A DNA stretch of 64,000 bases from Siphonodentalium dalli (lineage: Eukaryota; Mollusca; Scaphopoda; Gadilida; Siphonodentaliidae): assembly GCA_032622095.1 (NCBI GenBank), contig CP136062.1, positions 52,839,349 to 52,903,348 on the forward strand, in the 5' to 3' direction. Position numbers and translations under genes: made by a program. Positions within the stretch are counted from its first letter, which is position 1. Every line of letters starts with the position of its first letter. This document shows, piece by piece, positions 37,201-47,813 of this stretch. The notes beneath the pieces are model-generated. The model did no database searches. It saw only the letters and a program-made list of their open reading frames with translations, and had not been told where the DNA came from.

Positions 37201-39399
37201 ATAGTTCTGATTTTAGCTCGTCACATGCTGGGTTGCATGTAAATGTGATGAACAGATCAGGACGACCAAAGTTCCTGACAAAAGTCATGGCATCTTGTGT
37301 CTTCTCATGCATATACCACGGAATGCCTGTGAAAGATGACGGAAGGATGCACAGCTGGCCTAAGCCTTCTGTCGTATCAGTATGTATGCTGTCACGGAGG
37401 TGGATATAAGAATCAGCTCGAAGCTCCCTCTGGTGTGTCCTTATATAGAACAATCGTTTAGACTCGATTTTAGCATACATATCGACAGCAAATTGGTTGA
37501 AAAGGTTTCGGCTCCGATGTAGGTGGTTGAAATAATTCCTTCTAATCATGAAGTGAAAGGAATAAAAATCCTTGCATGAAACACTTTTATTGCCGATTGC
37601 CTGGCGTATACCGATGTGATAACCATCTTCACCAAATGCACACAAAAGCGGGTACTGTAACGGATCATATGATCTGTGTGTCTCGCAAATCCTCCTGAGT
37701 GTATTATCTCTTGACGTGATTACAATATCACGTTGACCATGTTCCTCCCCAGACATGACTACTGCTACTTCGTTGCAAGTTGGTTCGTTAAAACGGCCAC
37801 GGTGCTGCCCTGTTGGTCTCTTATCAGCGTTGATGACAATTTGCATATTCGGGCCAATGTCGGAGTCAAGTGCATACTTGAAACTCAATATGTACGAATT
37901 TGCTGAATGGAGCATGTCTTGCAACGCCAGCGTGAGCTGAGGTCTAAGGTCAAGAAGGGAGGAGCGAAGATCAGCTTCTCTCTGGTCATCACCAACGAAA
38001 TACAACTTCAAGAACTTTGCTTCCTGGTCGGCGGGAGGAAGGAGTGATCCTATCGTATGATATACCTGCCCTTGAACTTTGAATGTTGGCATGAACCCCC
38101 CCCCCCCCCCCCTCAGTGACAATATTTCCCCCAAATGATGTCATTTGGAATGCAGAGTTATACCGTCTGATATTCTGCAAGAAATGATTAGAATCTGGAG
38201 AAACTCCACCGAGAAGATCTTTGAGTTGCTGGGGAGGGTCTGGGTGCAATGGCACAGACACTTTTCCATTGGAACAGCACATTCCAGGCGATTCCCCCCA
38301 GCCACTTGAGTGCCTCACACCGAGGGCACATAACTGTCATGGCACGAATTTGTTCCTCAGGTGATGACTGATTATCTATATCTGGTAAGTAGACAAATGC
38401 CGCGTCCAGCAATCGGTCGTCAGAACGCTGATGTCGTCGAGCATCTGCCTCGAGTCGACGGCCACGTTGCGCGTCCGTCTCGTCAACTCGTGCAGCCTCT
38501 GTGGCAAGTCTGTGTTCATCGAGATGACGGGCACGTTGCTCGTCCGTCTCGGCAACTCGTGCATCCTCTGTGGCAAGTCTGTTTTCGTCGAGACGACGGC
38601 CACGTTGCTCGTCCGTCTCGGCCACTTGTGCAGCCTCTGTTGCAAGTCTGTTTTCATCGAGACGACGGGCACGTTGGAACGGTTGCTCGTCCGTCTCGGC
38701 CACTTGTGCAGCCGCTGTTGCAAGTCTGTTTTCATCGAGACGACGGGCACGTTGGAACGGTTGCTCGTCCGTCGCGGCAACTCGTACAGCCTCTGTGACA
38801 AGTCTGTCTTCATAGAGACGACGGGCACGTTGCTCGTCCGTCTCGGCAATTCGTGCAGCCTCTGTGGCAAGTCTGTTTTCATAGAGACGACGGGCACGTT
38901 GCTCGTCCGTCTCGGCAATTCGTGCAGCCTCTGTGGCAAGTCTGTTTTCATAGAGACGACGGGCACGTTGCTCGTCCGTCTCGGCAATTCGTGCAGCCTC
39001 TGTGACAAGTCTGTCTTCATAGAGACGACGGGCACGTTGCTCGTCCGTCTCGGCAACTCGTGCATCCTTTGTGGCAAGTCTGTCTTCATAGAGACGACGG
39101 GCACGTTGCTCGTCCGTCTCGGCAATTCGTGCAGCCTCTGTGGCAAGTCTGTTTTCATCGAGACGACGGGCACGTTGCTCGTCCGTCTCGGCAATTCGTG
39201 CAGCCTATGTGGCAAGTCTGTCTTCATAGAGACGACGGGCTCGTTGCTCGTCCGTCTCGGCAACTCGTGCATCCTCTGTGGCAAGTCTGTTTTCATCGAG
39301 ACGACGGGCACGTTTCTCGTCCGTCTCGGCAAGTCTAGCTGTATCCATGCGTCGCTTGTTCTTGCTGTTCCTACCGACATTTGACTTTTTGGGTGGCAT
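34240..39399 (-). pseudogene. Helitron Rep-helicase (RepHel), broken by stops and frameshifts
   Basis: Starts at ATG 39399. A 23-residue repeat domain (about 13 copies of ETDEQRARRLDENRLATE-type units) runs to about 38430. One unit has a TAG at 39205-39207, where the sister copies have GAG. Then comes the Helitron N-terminal region. The reading frame changes in a run of 14 C at 38098-38111. The HUH nuclease motif is intact (GLPHAHILI), and so is the tyrosine motif (KYVCKYINKG, about 36620). A TAG precedes that motif at 36725-36727. The PIF1-type helicase follows with Walker A (APGGTGKTF), Walker B (IVWDECTM), SGDFRQTLPV, and the final NKSQGQTL and YVALSRV motifs. At least four more frame changes lie between 36590 and 34490. 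Known RepHel proteins nick and copy the element by rolling-circle replication; this copy cannot. Confidence 0.9.
38431..39370 (-). repeat. 69-bp coding minisatellite in the Helitron Rep gene
   Basis: About 13 units of 69 bp (23 codons) encoding the charged, probably helical repeat at the N-terminus of RepHel. The period is a multiple of three, so both strands and other frames look open (38431-39384 plus, 38376-39380 minus). Those frames are shadows. Two units near 38680 and 38750 carry a 6-bp insertion that keeps frame. Confidence 0.9.
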
Positions 39400-39422
39400 C
39401 GACGCGATATGTTATAGACAAT

Positions 39423-39547
39423 GGCCCTGAGAAGGGCCGTTAGAAAAAATAGGTGGCCCTGAAAAGGGCCGTTGAAATAATGAGGTGGCCCTGAAAAGGG
39501 CCGTTTAAAATTATGATTCTTGTCAGAAGAACGTGGCGCCGAGAAGG
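39423..39547 (-). promoter_or_regulatory. three histone-mRNA-type stem-loops plus one degenerate copy
   Basis: On the minus strand, GGCCCTTTTCAGGGCC occurs at 39487-39502 and 39455-39470, and GGCCCTTCTCAGGGCC at 39423-39438, 32 bp apart. The two TTTT copies have an A-rich base run before and ACC after. This matches the consensus of the replication-dependent histone mRNA 3' end: a six-base stem with four-base loop, A-rich 5' side, ACCCA 3' side. A degenerate copy (GCCCTTCTCGGCGCC) is near 39531-39547. They lie just 5' of the Helitron Rep start at 39399. In histone mRNAs this element binds SLBP. A function here is unknown; capture of a histone 3' end is one explanation. Confidence 0.65.
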
Positions 39548-39954
39548 GCGAGTTTGATTTGTTTGTTCTTCTGAGCTAACTATTCTGTAATGGTAGAAAT
39601 AAATCCAACAGTATCGTGAGAATAGTGGTCAGCATATACTATATACCGCCCGACACCGTTGCTCGGATCGTAGTCAAAATTAAAGATAGTTATAGGGACT
39701 AGATCATTTAGGAGTCATATTTGAGCAGGTGTTTCGTTTTCTTTCATCGCCCGAAACGATCGGCATCGAAAACTCGTCAGGGACGCGCCGGCAGAAACTG
39801 ATTGTTTGAGTAAACATGGTTCTGTTGTTTCACATTGGTTATATATATTTTTAATTTATAGTTATAGATTTATAGCTTTATTTATAGTTATTGTTTTATA
39901 GTTATAGTTTTATAGTTCTAGTTATAGTTATGTTTTAAGTCACCAACACCCCAA

Positions 39955-40110
39955 AAAATGGTGGAAAAAGTTTGGACCGTTTGCATTCCTTTTGTGAAGT
40001 TTTCATTCTTGAGTGGATGAAAATTAAGAAGGAATGTCCTATATGCCGAGCAGCCATAACGACTCATATGAGGTCTATCGTCCTCGATTGTTCAAATTGG
40101 TGTCGACGTG
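39955..40110 (+). pseudogene. captured RING-finger fragment, RNF8-like
   Basis: On the plus strand, opposite to the Helitron genes, an open stretch reads LHSFCEVFILEWMKIKKECP followed by ICRAAITTHMRSIVLD. This has the shape of the second half of a RING finger: HSFC, then EWM, then CPIC. It is closest in my memory to RNF8, an E3 ubiquitin ligase of the DNA-damage response. One zinc Cys position is Phe (EVF), and the first half of the RING is absent, so it is a fragment. It continues into repeat sequence at about 40100. A second, further decayed copy is at 40905-40990. Confidence 0.6.
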
Positions 40111-41900
40111 AGAATGAGGCAAATGAATGGCGTCAAACAATGATGATATTAGGAAAATGTACAAAGAGGCAGTATTTCAGTTAATAAAACAAATCTGAAC
40201 AGTCACAGATTAGCTTGACGTGAGAATGAGGCAAATGAATGGCGTCAAATAATGATGATATTAGGAAAATGTACAGAGACAGTATTTCAGTTAATAAAAC
40301 AGATCTGAACAGTCACAGATTAGCTTGACGTGAGAATGAGGCAAATGAATGGCGTCAAATAATGATGGTATTAGGAAAGTGTACAAAGAGGCAGTATTTC
40401 AGTCAATAAAACATATCTGAACAGTCACAGTTTAGCACTGCGGCTCATTGTAAACTAACTTCGCAGAAGTTATCAGATATGAGTTTTGAAGGCAATTTAG
40501 CACTGAGGCTCGCTATAAAACAGTCAACAGTCTGAATTCACAAACTATAAGACAGTCAACAGTCTGAATTCACAAAAAGAATGTCAATGTCTGAATTCAC
40601 AAACTATAAAAAATCACAAAAAGAATGTCAATTCTTGCTAAGGCAATTTAGCACTGCGGCTCATTGTTGTAAACTATAAAACAGTCTGAATTCACAAAAA
40701 GAATGTCAATGTGTCTCGAGAATTGAATTCACAGAAAGAATGTCAATGTGCCTCGAGAATACAATTTCGATAGACAATTTTATAAACAATGCATGAAACA
40801 GTCTGAATTCACTCATAGAATAAAAGAGTCTGAAGTTGCGTCGAACAACAAAAGGTTAAAGAATGACAATGTCTGAATTCACAAACTATAAAAATTCACA
40901 AAACTTAAGAAGGAATGTCCTATATGCGAGCAGCCATAACGACTCATATGAGGTCTATCGTCCTCGGTTGTTCAAATTGGTGTCGACATGAGAATGAGGC
41001 AAATGAATGGCGTCAAACAATGATATTAGGAAAATGTACAAAGAGGCAGTATTTCAGTTAATAAAACAAATGTGAACAGTCAGTTTAGCTTGACGTGAGA
41101 ATGAGGCAAATGAATGTCGTCAAACAATCATGGTATTAGGAAAATATACAAAGAAGCAGTATTTCAGTCTTGTAAACTATAAAACAGTCTGAATTCACAA
41201 ATGAATGGCGTCAAACAATGATTATATTAGAAAAATGTACAAAGAGGCAGTAGAAATCTGAACAGTGACAGTTCAGCACTGTGGCTCATTGTAAAGTAAC
41301 TTCGCAGAAGCGTTGTGTTAGATTGTAAAGAAACGGTTCGCTGGATAAAGAGCGCTATTCTGTTAAGCAACCCGAATATGGCAATATATAAAGAGCGTAT
41401 ATTGTATAAAGCAATTAGCACTGCGTTCCCGAGATATGAGTTTTGAAGGTCAATAAAACAGTGTGAAGTTTCGTCGACCAACAAAAGGTTAAAGAATGTC
41501 AATGTCTGAATTCACAAACTATAAAAATTCACAAAAAAGAATGTCAATGCTCGCTAAGGCAATTTAGCACTGCGGCTCATTGTAAAGTAACTAAAAAGTC
41601 TGAATGCAGAAATGAATGGCGTGAAAGAATGCACTGCGGCTAAAACAGTCTGAATTCACAAATGAATGGCGTCAAACAATGATTATATTAGGAAAATGTA
41701 CAAAGAGGCAGTAGAAATCTGAACAGTGACAGTTCAGCACTGCGGCTCATTGTAAAGTAACTTCGCAGAAGCGTTGTGTTAGATTGTAAAGAAACGGTTC
41801 GCTGGATAAAGAGCGTTATTCTGTTCAGCAACCCGAATATGGCAATATATAAAGAGCGTATATTGTATAAAGCAATTAGCACTGCGGATCCCGAAATATG
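40100..41900. repeat. tandem and interspersed repeats inside the Helitron
   Basis: A unit of about 112 bp (GACGTGAGAATGAGGCAAAT ... AACAGTCACAGATTAGCTT) occurs at 40105, 40218 and 40328, with further partial copies to 41230. A second module, AGTAACTTCGCAGAAGCGTT to AAAGCAATTAGCACTGCG, appears at 41290-41425 and again at 41755-41885. Non-coding; the frames at 41227-41502 and 41688-42047 are repeat by-products. Confidence 0.7.
40905..40990 (+). pseudogene. second decayed copy of the RING-finger fragment
   Basis: Shares AAGAAGGAATGTCCTATATG and GCAGCCATAACGACTCATAT with 40020-40075, with a one-base loss in the CPICR part that breaks the frame. It arose by duplication of the captured segment together with its downstream repeat. 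Confidence 0.6.
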
Positions 41901-42071
41901 AATTTTGAAATTCAAGGTGACGTCAATCGGACAAATTAATATGCCTATGTTCGTCCCCGGCCGAAAATACCCCCACATACCAAGTTTCATCGAAATCGGG
42001 TGGGCCGTTTTCGAGTTCATCGCGAACACACAGACACACAGACACACAGATCTTCCAAAACATATAATAGA

Positions 42072-43395
42072 TGTTATACCGCTGGATCTAAGATTTCGTA
42101 GAGTCCAACAATAAATTAATTGGGTCGATAAAGTGTATTTAAAAACGTAAACACTTCAACATAATTATCACAGCACAGCCAATATAATAAACCACATATA
42201 AAAGATAATCCTTAAATATGAAATTTGCATTTCATTTAAGCATATGATCTCAAACGGGTAAATCAATATTGTGCATCTGACTCTTTCTAAAACTAATTAC
42301 TCAATGACCCCATACCGCGCTAATTTTTCCGCAAGTAAAACTTGAGTGCTAATCAGTATGCAGGTGACACAATCATTCATGCTCGCTCTCACGTGCATAC
42401 ACGCTGACACACATTTCAGTTAACCCATAACATGCTTAAATAACGATGCAGGACGCGCGCAAGTATCATGATACATAAAAGAAGCAGTTTACTAAACATA
42501 TAAAAACGGCACGTATAACATTCACCCCCTCCAAGTGAAGAATGGCTCCTGACATTCACTGAAAATTGAAAACAAATAACCCTTCTGCAAAAGTGGAATC
42601 TACAGTTGAATATACATTGTCGCTGACAATATCACCATTACCATCTTAAATGCTGAAATAAAGTCATTACAGCACGATAAAATGCTGACAAGTTGATAAA
42701 AGCGACATGCCCAAATATGCAACAGGGTAGCTGCAAAAGTAGCAACCTGTATACAGGTCATTGATGAAATTTCAAATCAGCCAAAGCACATCACTGAGTA
42801 TAACTGCATTGTCTGGTGTCAGATTTGGAATTTATCTGAAATTAATGACTTTATGTAAAAGAATATGTAGTACAGGTTAAAGTTTACCATGATAGGCTGA
42901 AATAAACCTACACGTTATTACTGCAATAGGTTCAAAACTAAATTGATTCATCACTAAATCAAATATGTGACATGAATTACATATTAAATTAATGAGTATT
43001 GTTATAGAATAGTGAAATGGTATATACAACACTCTCTCCAAAGTTGAACCTGAAAAGGATAATTTCTTAAAGAGCTGGAACGTCAGTCGGTTTTGGACAC
43101 GTCACTGGGTCTTCAGCTGAAATAATCATAATGGGCCTTTGACCGAAATGAGACAGTATGTATAACAATTCCCTACATAACAATAAATACACAATATGAT
43201 TAATATATGAGTGAGTAGCACAATACTATCCCATGAGATACCTGAATTAACAACGGAAATGTCTCACAAGCTGATACCTCAGTAGGTTTTGACCACTACT
43301 GGATCTTCAGCTAAAATTCCTACCAGGCCCTCTTTCATAAAGATAAGCAAGTGGTTACAATCTAAAGACATATTCATATAATAATAATAGAAAAA
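42072..43395. other. gene-less stretch; weak repeats
   Basis: No gene. Two diverged copies of a module with AGCTG(G/A)...CTCAGTAGGTTTTG or GTCAGTCGGTTTTG and CTTCAGCT(G/A)AAAT lie near 43075-43125 and 43265-43315. It may be the 3' part of the adjacent Ty3 remnant. Confidence 0.4.
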
Positions 43396-43570
43396 CAGCA
43401 GTGAACACATGAATATGATAAATTATGCGGGTGACATGGTGGTATTAGACATATACCATTGTGTCTGCAACTTGACGAAATACAGCACTGAACACACATG
43501 AATATGATAAATTATGTGGGTGACAAGTTGGTATTATACATATACCATTGTGTCTGCAACTTGACGACAA
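43396..43570. repeat. tandem duplication of about 87 bp
   Basis: ACACATGAATATGATAAATTATG(C/T)GGGTGACA to CATTGTGTCTGCAACTTGACGA occurs twice in a row, the second copy running into the end of the integrase frame. Confidence 0.75.
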
Positions 43571-44775
43571 ACCCAATATCCTAGTCTATCTGGTGCCCTC
43601 CTCTGCATCTGAGGCCTGGACTGAATTTCTGTTACAGGAGTGTTATAGGAAAATTTTGAAGATGAATTTATTCCAGGATTAATTGGAGTCCTGGAATGAG
43701 GGAAGGTAGAAGATACATGGGTAGAAGTGAAACCTGAGCTCACATAATTAAGTTCTGAAGGAGAAGTATTAAGTGAGTTATCCCGATAACTAACCTCCGT
43801 AGACTCATTAAGTGAATCTGGATGATTAAAGTGAACATTCCTGCTCGCTCGCTTCACACAAGAGTGCATATAGTGCACACCAGAATCATCCTCAGAATCA
43901 GAATATGAACGATCATCTAATTTGTACTCTGAATTATCATCAACTATCTTCTTAGAACTGGTCCTGTTTGTCTCATCAATAATCTCATCAGATATGAAGT
44001 TGAATGAAAGTAACATATTACAATGAAGCATTCTTGAAACATTATTCTTTGATTCTGGCTCCACCTGATAGACAGGGATATCTTTCATTGGAATCCGAAC
44101 AATCTGGTATGGCTCATTCTCCCACCTATCGGCTAGCTTGTGCTTTCCCGTTATACCAACACTCCGAACTAGAACGCGACCACATACTTCCATATTTTCA
44201 CCCTGGACTCTGATCTTCCTGTCATATCTTTCCTTCACATTCTCATTCCGGGCATCAACACAACTAAATGCTGTATTGTATGCAAACTCCATTTGTTTCT
44301 TCAGTTTCTGTCAATACTAAAAAGCTCACCAATTGAAATTCTTGGATGCAACCAAACATCAATAAATGTGAAGAGTATCCAGTTGCCCCACTCTTTGTTG
44401 CATTGTATGACTGCACCATAGGAGCAACATAACTCTTCCAACCTGCCTTCTGTTCCTCTTCTAATGTTTCCAGCATTTTAATTACGAGTCTGGTTGAATC
44501 GTTCAACGGATCCATTCCCCATTGGATGGTATGGGGTGGTCCTGCTCTTTTTCATCCCAGATAGCTTGCACAATTCCTTTATCACATTACTCTCAAAGTT
44601 TCTTCCTTGGTCACTATGTAATCTTTCGGGAAAGCTGTAAAAGCAAATTAATTTTTTTTATAGTGCTTTAGCAGTAGTATGGGCGGTTTGATTTTTACAG
44701 GAAATGGCCTGTGAATACCGGGTAAAATGATCGGTAATGACCAATACATTTTCAAACCCACATTTTGACACACTG
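43534..44775 (-). pseudogene. Ty3/gypsy integrase, C-terminal fragment
   Basis: Minus-strand pieces in different frames. The first has the core start VITDHFTRYSQ (near 44740) and [10 protein letters not shown] (near 44620). The next shows the SVERFN turn and then LETLEEEQKAGWKSYV, YNATKSGATGYSSHLLMFG (44264-44515). The last has EFAYNTAF, KERYDRK, GRVLVR, a KLADRWENEPYQIV chromo/GPY-like stretch and an acidic, Ser-rich tail (43534-44292). These match the order of a Ty3 integrase catalytic core and C-terminal domain. Frame changes near 44500 and 44290 break it. RT and RNase H are not in the window, and no LTR pair was found. Confidence 0.82.
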
Positions 44776-45264
44776 TGTAGGAACTGTTACATCGGAAATC
44801 GTTCTATCGCCGGTTTGTGATGGTTCTTGACTGATTTGTAACTGTTCCTGATGATCGAAATTATACATTTTCACGACTTTTTGACAGTTAAAACGCAATT
44901 TTGGGGTATCTAGGTGATAACTCGATTAGTTATTTTCAATCCCATTAAAATCTGTGGGACCGTGTTAATAAGGAAACTTTCGTTGTGCGAGCCATAACAA
45001 CAAACACCGCGAATTTTGATAATTGTTTGGGTTTTCTCCTGATCGAGTCGGTTCTCTCCCCATTTAATCGTTCTGTACGGGTAAAACTATGGCTAATATT
45101 TGCCATGGTACATGGTTCAGACTGCAAATTGTGTGAAAGTATACAAATATAAACGAAAGTCCCCAGCTAGTTTGAAAAATAACGCGTTTTGCAGGCCCAA
45201 CATTTCCATCAGTCAATAGCCGGTTAACAATAGTGAAATTTCATAGCGCTAGACTTCGGAAAGC
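44776..45264. other. gene-less stretch
   Basis: No ORF of note and no repeat. The 44945-45127 frame has no domain. Confidence 0.45.
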
Positions 45265-45364
45265 GTGAGCGTAGACGGGATATACAGAGTTATCTGCCTT
45301 GTATTGTATCTATTATATATTTTGGAACTTCTGTCTGTATGTATGTATTTGTGTCATAGATTCG

Positions 45365-45795
45365 AAAAACTGCTCGACCAATCCGTCTCAAATTTGGTGT
45401 GTAGGCCAACTTTGATCCGGGAAACAATACGGGCGGGTCTAATTTCACGTGCGACCGTATCCTTGACCTTGACCTCGCTCAAATACTCTCGTACAGGCAT
45501 GTTTCTGGACCTCGACCGATCACACTCAAATTTGGTAGCTAGGTCTATACTTTGATCACGGGAACAATATGGGCGGGTCCAATTTCACTTGCGACCGTAT
45601 CCTTGACCGTGACCTCGCTCGTATACGCTCATATAGGCATGTTTCTCGACCTCGACCAATCCGATTCAAATTTGGTATAATGTAGGCCTACTTTGATCCC
45701 GGGAACAACGTGGGTTAGTCCAATTTCACGTGTCACCGTGTCCTTGACCTTGACCATATTCGCACATATAGGCATGTTTCCGGGCCGATCGAACA
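45365..45795. repeat. about 145-bp tandem repeat, 3 copies
   Basis: Units share CTCGACC(A/G)ATC, TCAAATTTGGT, CTTTGATC(C)CGGGAA, CGTATCCTTGACC(T/G)TGACC and TAGGCATGTTTC. Three consecutive copies start near 45370, 45515 and 45650. Each contains CCTTGACCTTGACC or a close variant, that is TCAAGGTCA on the other strand. Confidence 0.8.
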
Positions 45796-45938
45796 ATAGT
45801 TTGTCCAGGCGGAGACGATCACAAATGAATCCCTAAATAACCCGAACGAAGAGGGGGGGGGGCACATCGGCTTGTGTTGTCTATTTTCGTAAACGTATTT
45901 TACTCAACAAAAAGCCAAAAATAAGACGTTAAAAGTCA

Positions 45939-46255
45939 ACACCTAATATCCAAGTATACATGGTATACAATGTGTTAATCCATCAACACCTAATATCCAA
46001 GTTTGCATGGTATATAATGTGTTAATACCTCAACACCTAATATCCAAGTCTACATGGTATACAGTGTGTTAATCCCTCAACACCTAATATACAAGTCTGC
46101 ATGGTATACAATGTGTTAATCCCTCAACACCTAATATCCAAGTCTGCATGGTATATAATGTGTTAATCCATCAAACATAATATCCAAATCTACATGGTAT
46201 ACAATGTGTTAATCCATCAACACCTAATATCCAAGTCTACATGGTATACAGTATC
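45939..46255. repeat. 47-bp minisatellite, about 7 copies
   Basis: Unit CAACACCTAATATCCAAGTC followed by TACATGGTATACAATGTGTTAATCCAT. Copies are 85-95% alike by eye. Confidence 0.88.
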
Positions 46256-47103
46256 TTTGAAAATCCGACGAATGTCCTAGCGGATGTATGTCTCTGGAAG
46301 TGTCCATAATATGTCTACGACGACGCGGCATTCCCAACATAACTAATACACCGTTTCCAAATACGGAGTGCATTCATGGCGTAGTAAATGATTGGGAGAA
46401 TCGTATTATTCAGAAATAGTTATAAATACAGCAAGATGCGAAAGAATAATAAGTCATCAATATTGTTGACTGATTAAAACTCGAAGATGATGTCTCCTAT
46501 ATTGCGATGAGTAAAATGAATTAGGGATATATCGCCTGTATTCAGCTTTCCAACAATAGTTGAGTTTAACAATGCGTGGGAAAATTGTCAACGTGTCATT
46601 TACCTCAGATATGTGATGTGATCTGCACCACTATCCAATGAAATGGAGGGAATCCCTTCAAAATAGAACTTAATTTTAGAGACGTACATCCGATATATGA
46701 GTTTCGTTGGCTCTTCAAAGCAACTGCATGGTATAGTAATTGCTTACCATTAGTGCAATAGTAAAGGCTCCAATTAACTAACAAAAGTGGCATGTAATAA
46801 TTCTTGATAGTGAGCTGGTTGACAGACTAATCCGGAATTAGTTAGAAATTATGGAATTGTGTGTGTCCTGCATAATGATATAGGCTTGTATAGCCATCAG
46901 CAATTGGTCAATTCTAGGTTCAATTGCGCCTAGTAAATAACTTCTCTGTGTAATTAATTCCACAACATGTCAATTCAAGTTGTAATGCATGGAGCATAAG
47001 AACTGATATGTCATGGAAATTACTACAAATGTTTGCAGTGACTCAAAAAGCAAGATTGAGTTCACTGTCCTGAGATAAATTTACCAGCTTAAGGGCTTTG
47101 TGG
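46256..47103. other. gene-less stretch
   Basis: AT-rich DNA with no supportable gene, RNA or repeat. Confidence 0.5.
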
Positions 47104-47813
47104 ACCCAATTTTTCCAAAATTTCCCAAAATTTTATAGAGTCCAAATAAAGGATTCTGTTCATGTATATTAGTAATAATAGAAACCATGCCCATTGATGC
47201 AACATTTTGAGAGTATACTTCATGGTGGATTATGTTAGAAATACAAAATGTGAACTTTATCGAGATTTAAAAAAAAATAATTTACAGGCAATGGTCCAAG
47301 AAAAACAAAGTCCAAATATAATAATCAAATATGGGAATATGTACCGAACACTGTGATGAATGATGTATTACAAAAAAAAAAAATATTTCTTGAGTGTTCT
47401 TTGATAAAATTACTTTGAACCGGTTGTTGACAAATGAGATACTAACTTCATAATATGGTTGACTGAGAGGCAGCAGTTAATGGGTCAACCTTTCATGGCT
47501 GATATCCAGTCTGGTGTGAATGGCTTTTTCCCAGTGTCAAACTTCCATATGAGTGATCACCCTGAGTGAGTGGTGACCTACTTACTAGAATTAGTATGGT
47601 GATCTGGTAGGGGTATGATTGAGGATTAGCATTCTATTGTCAACAGAGCAGTTACAATGGCCAGCTGTTAACCTGTGCCTGCTACCACCCACATAGCCAA
47701 CGTTTAAGCAAGTATATATCATTTGTCAACAACCGGTTCAAAGTAATTTTATCAAAGAACACTCAAGAAATATAATATTTTTTTTGTAATACATCATTTT
47801 GGAAAAATTGGGT
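47104..47813. mobile_element. about 710-bp MITE-like inverted-repeat element
   Basis: Outer ends ACCCAATTTTTCCAAAAT and ATTTTGGAAAAATTGGGT are exact reverse complements. An inner inverted repeat (about 47355-47450 versus 47715-47790) shares TTTCTTGAGTGTTCTTTGAT and AAATTACTTTGAACCGGTTG. No target duplication could be fixed. Its right end supplies the last codons and stop of the adjacent LINE endonuclease frame, so it truncates that LINE. Confidence 0.6.

Larger units (their letters stand above)
33857..42071 (-). mobile_element. autonomous-type Helitron, decayed
   Basis: On the minus strand it starts at 42071 with A|TCTATTATATGTTTTGG, the TC start and AT target expected for Helitrons. It ends near 33857 with the hairpin CCCGGACGAAGTCGGG and TCACCTT, where the usual CTAG is missing at the junction with the next element. 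It encodes a RepHel protein (34240-39399) and carries foreign fragments between 39400 and 42000. Limits are from end-sequence resemblance. Confidence 0.75.

Noticed and set aside
38361-39384. Plus-strand frames of 145 and 317 residues and a minus-strand frame of 334 residues
   Set aside because: They are shadows of the 69-bp coding repeat of Helitron Rep; the true frame is fixed by the ATG at 39399 and by the conserved motifs downstream.
46880-46960. Possible tRNA-like box (GGTTCAATTG)
   Set aside because: No A-box or cloverleaf could be drawn around it.
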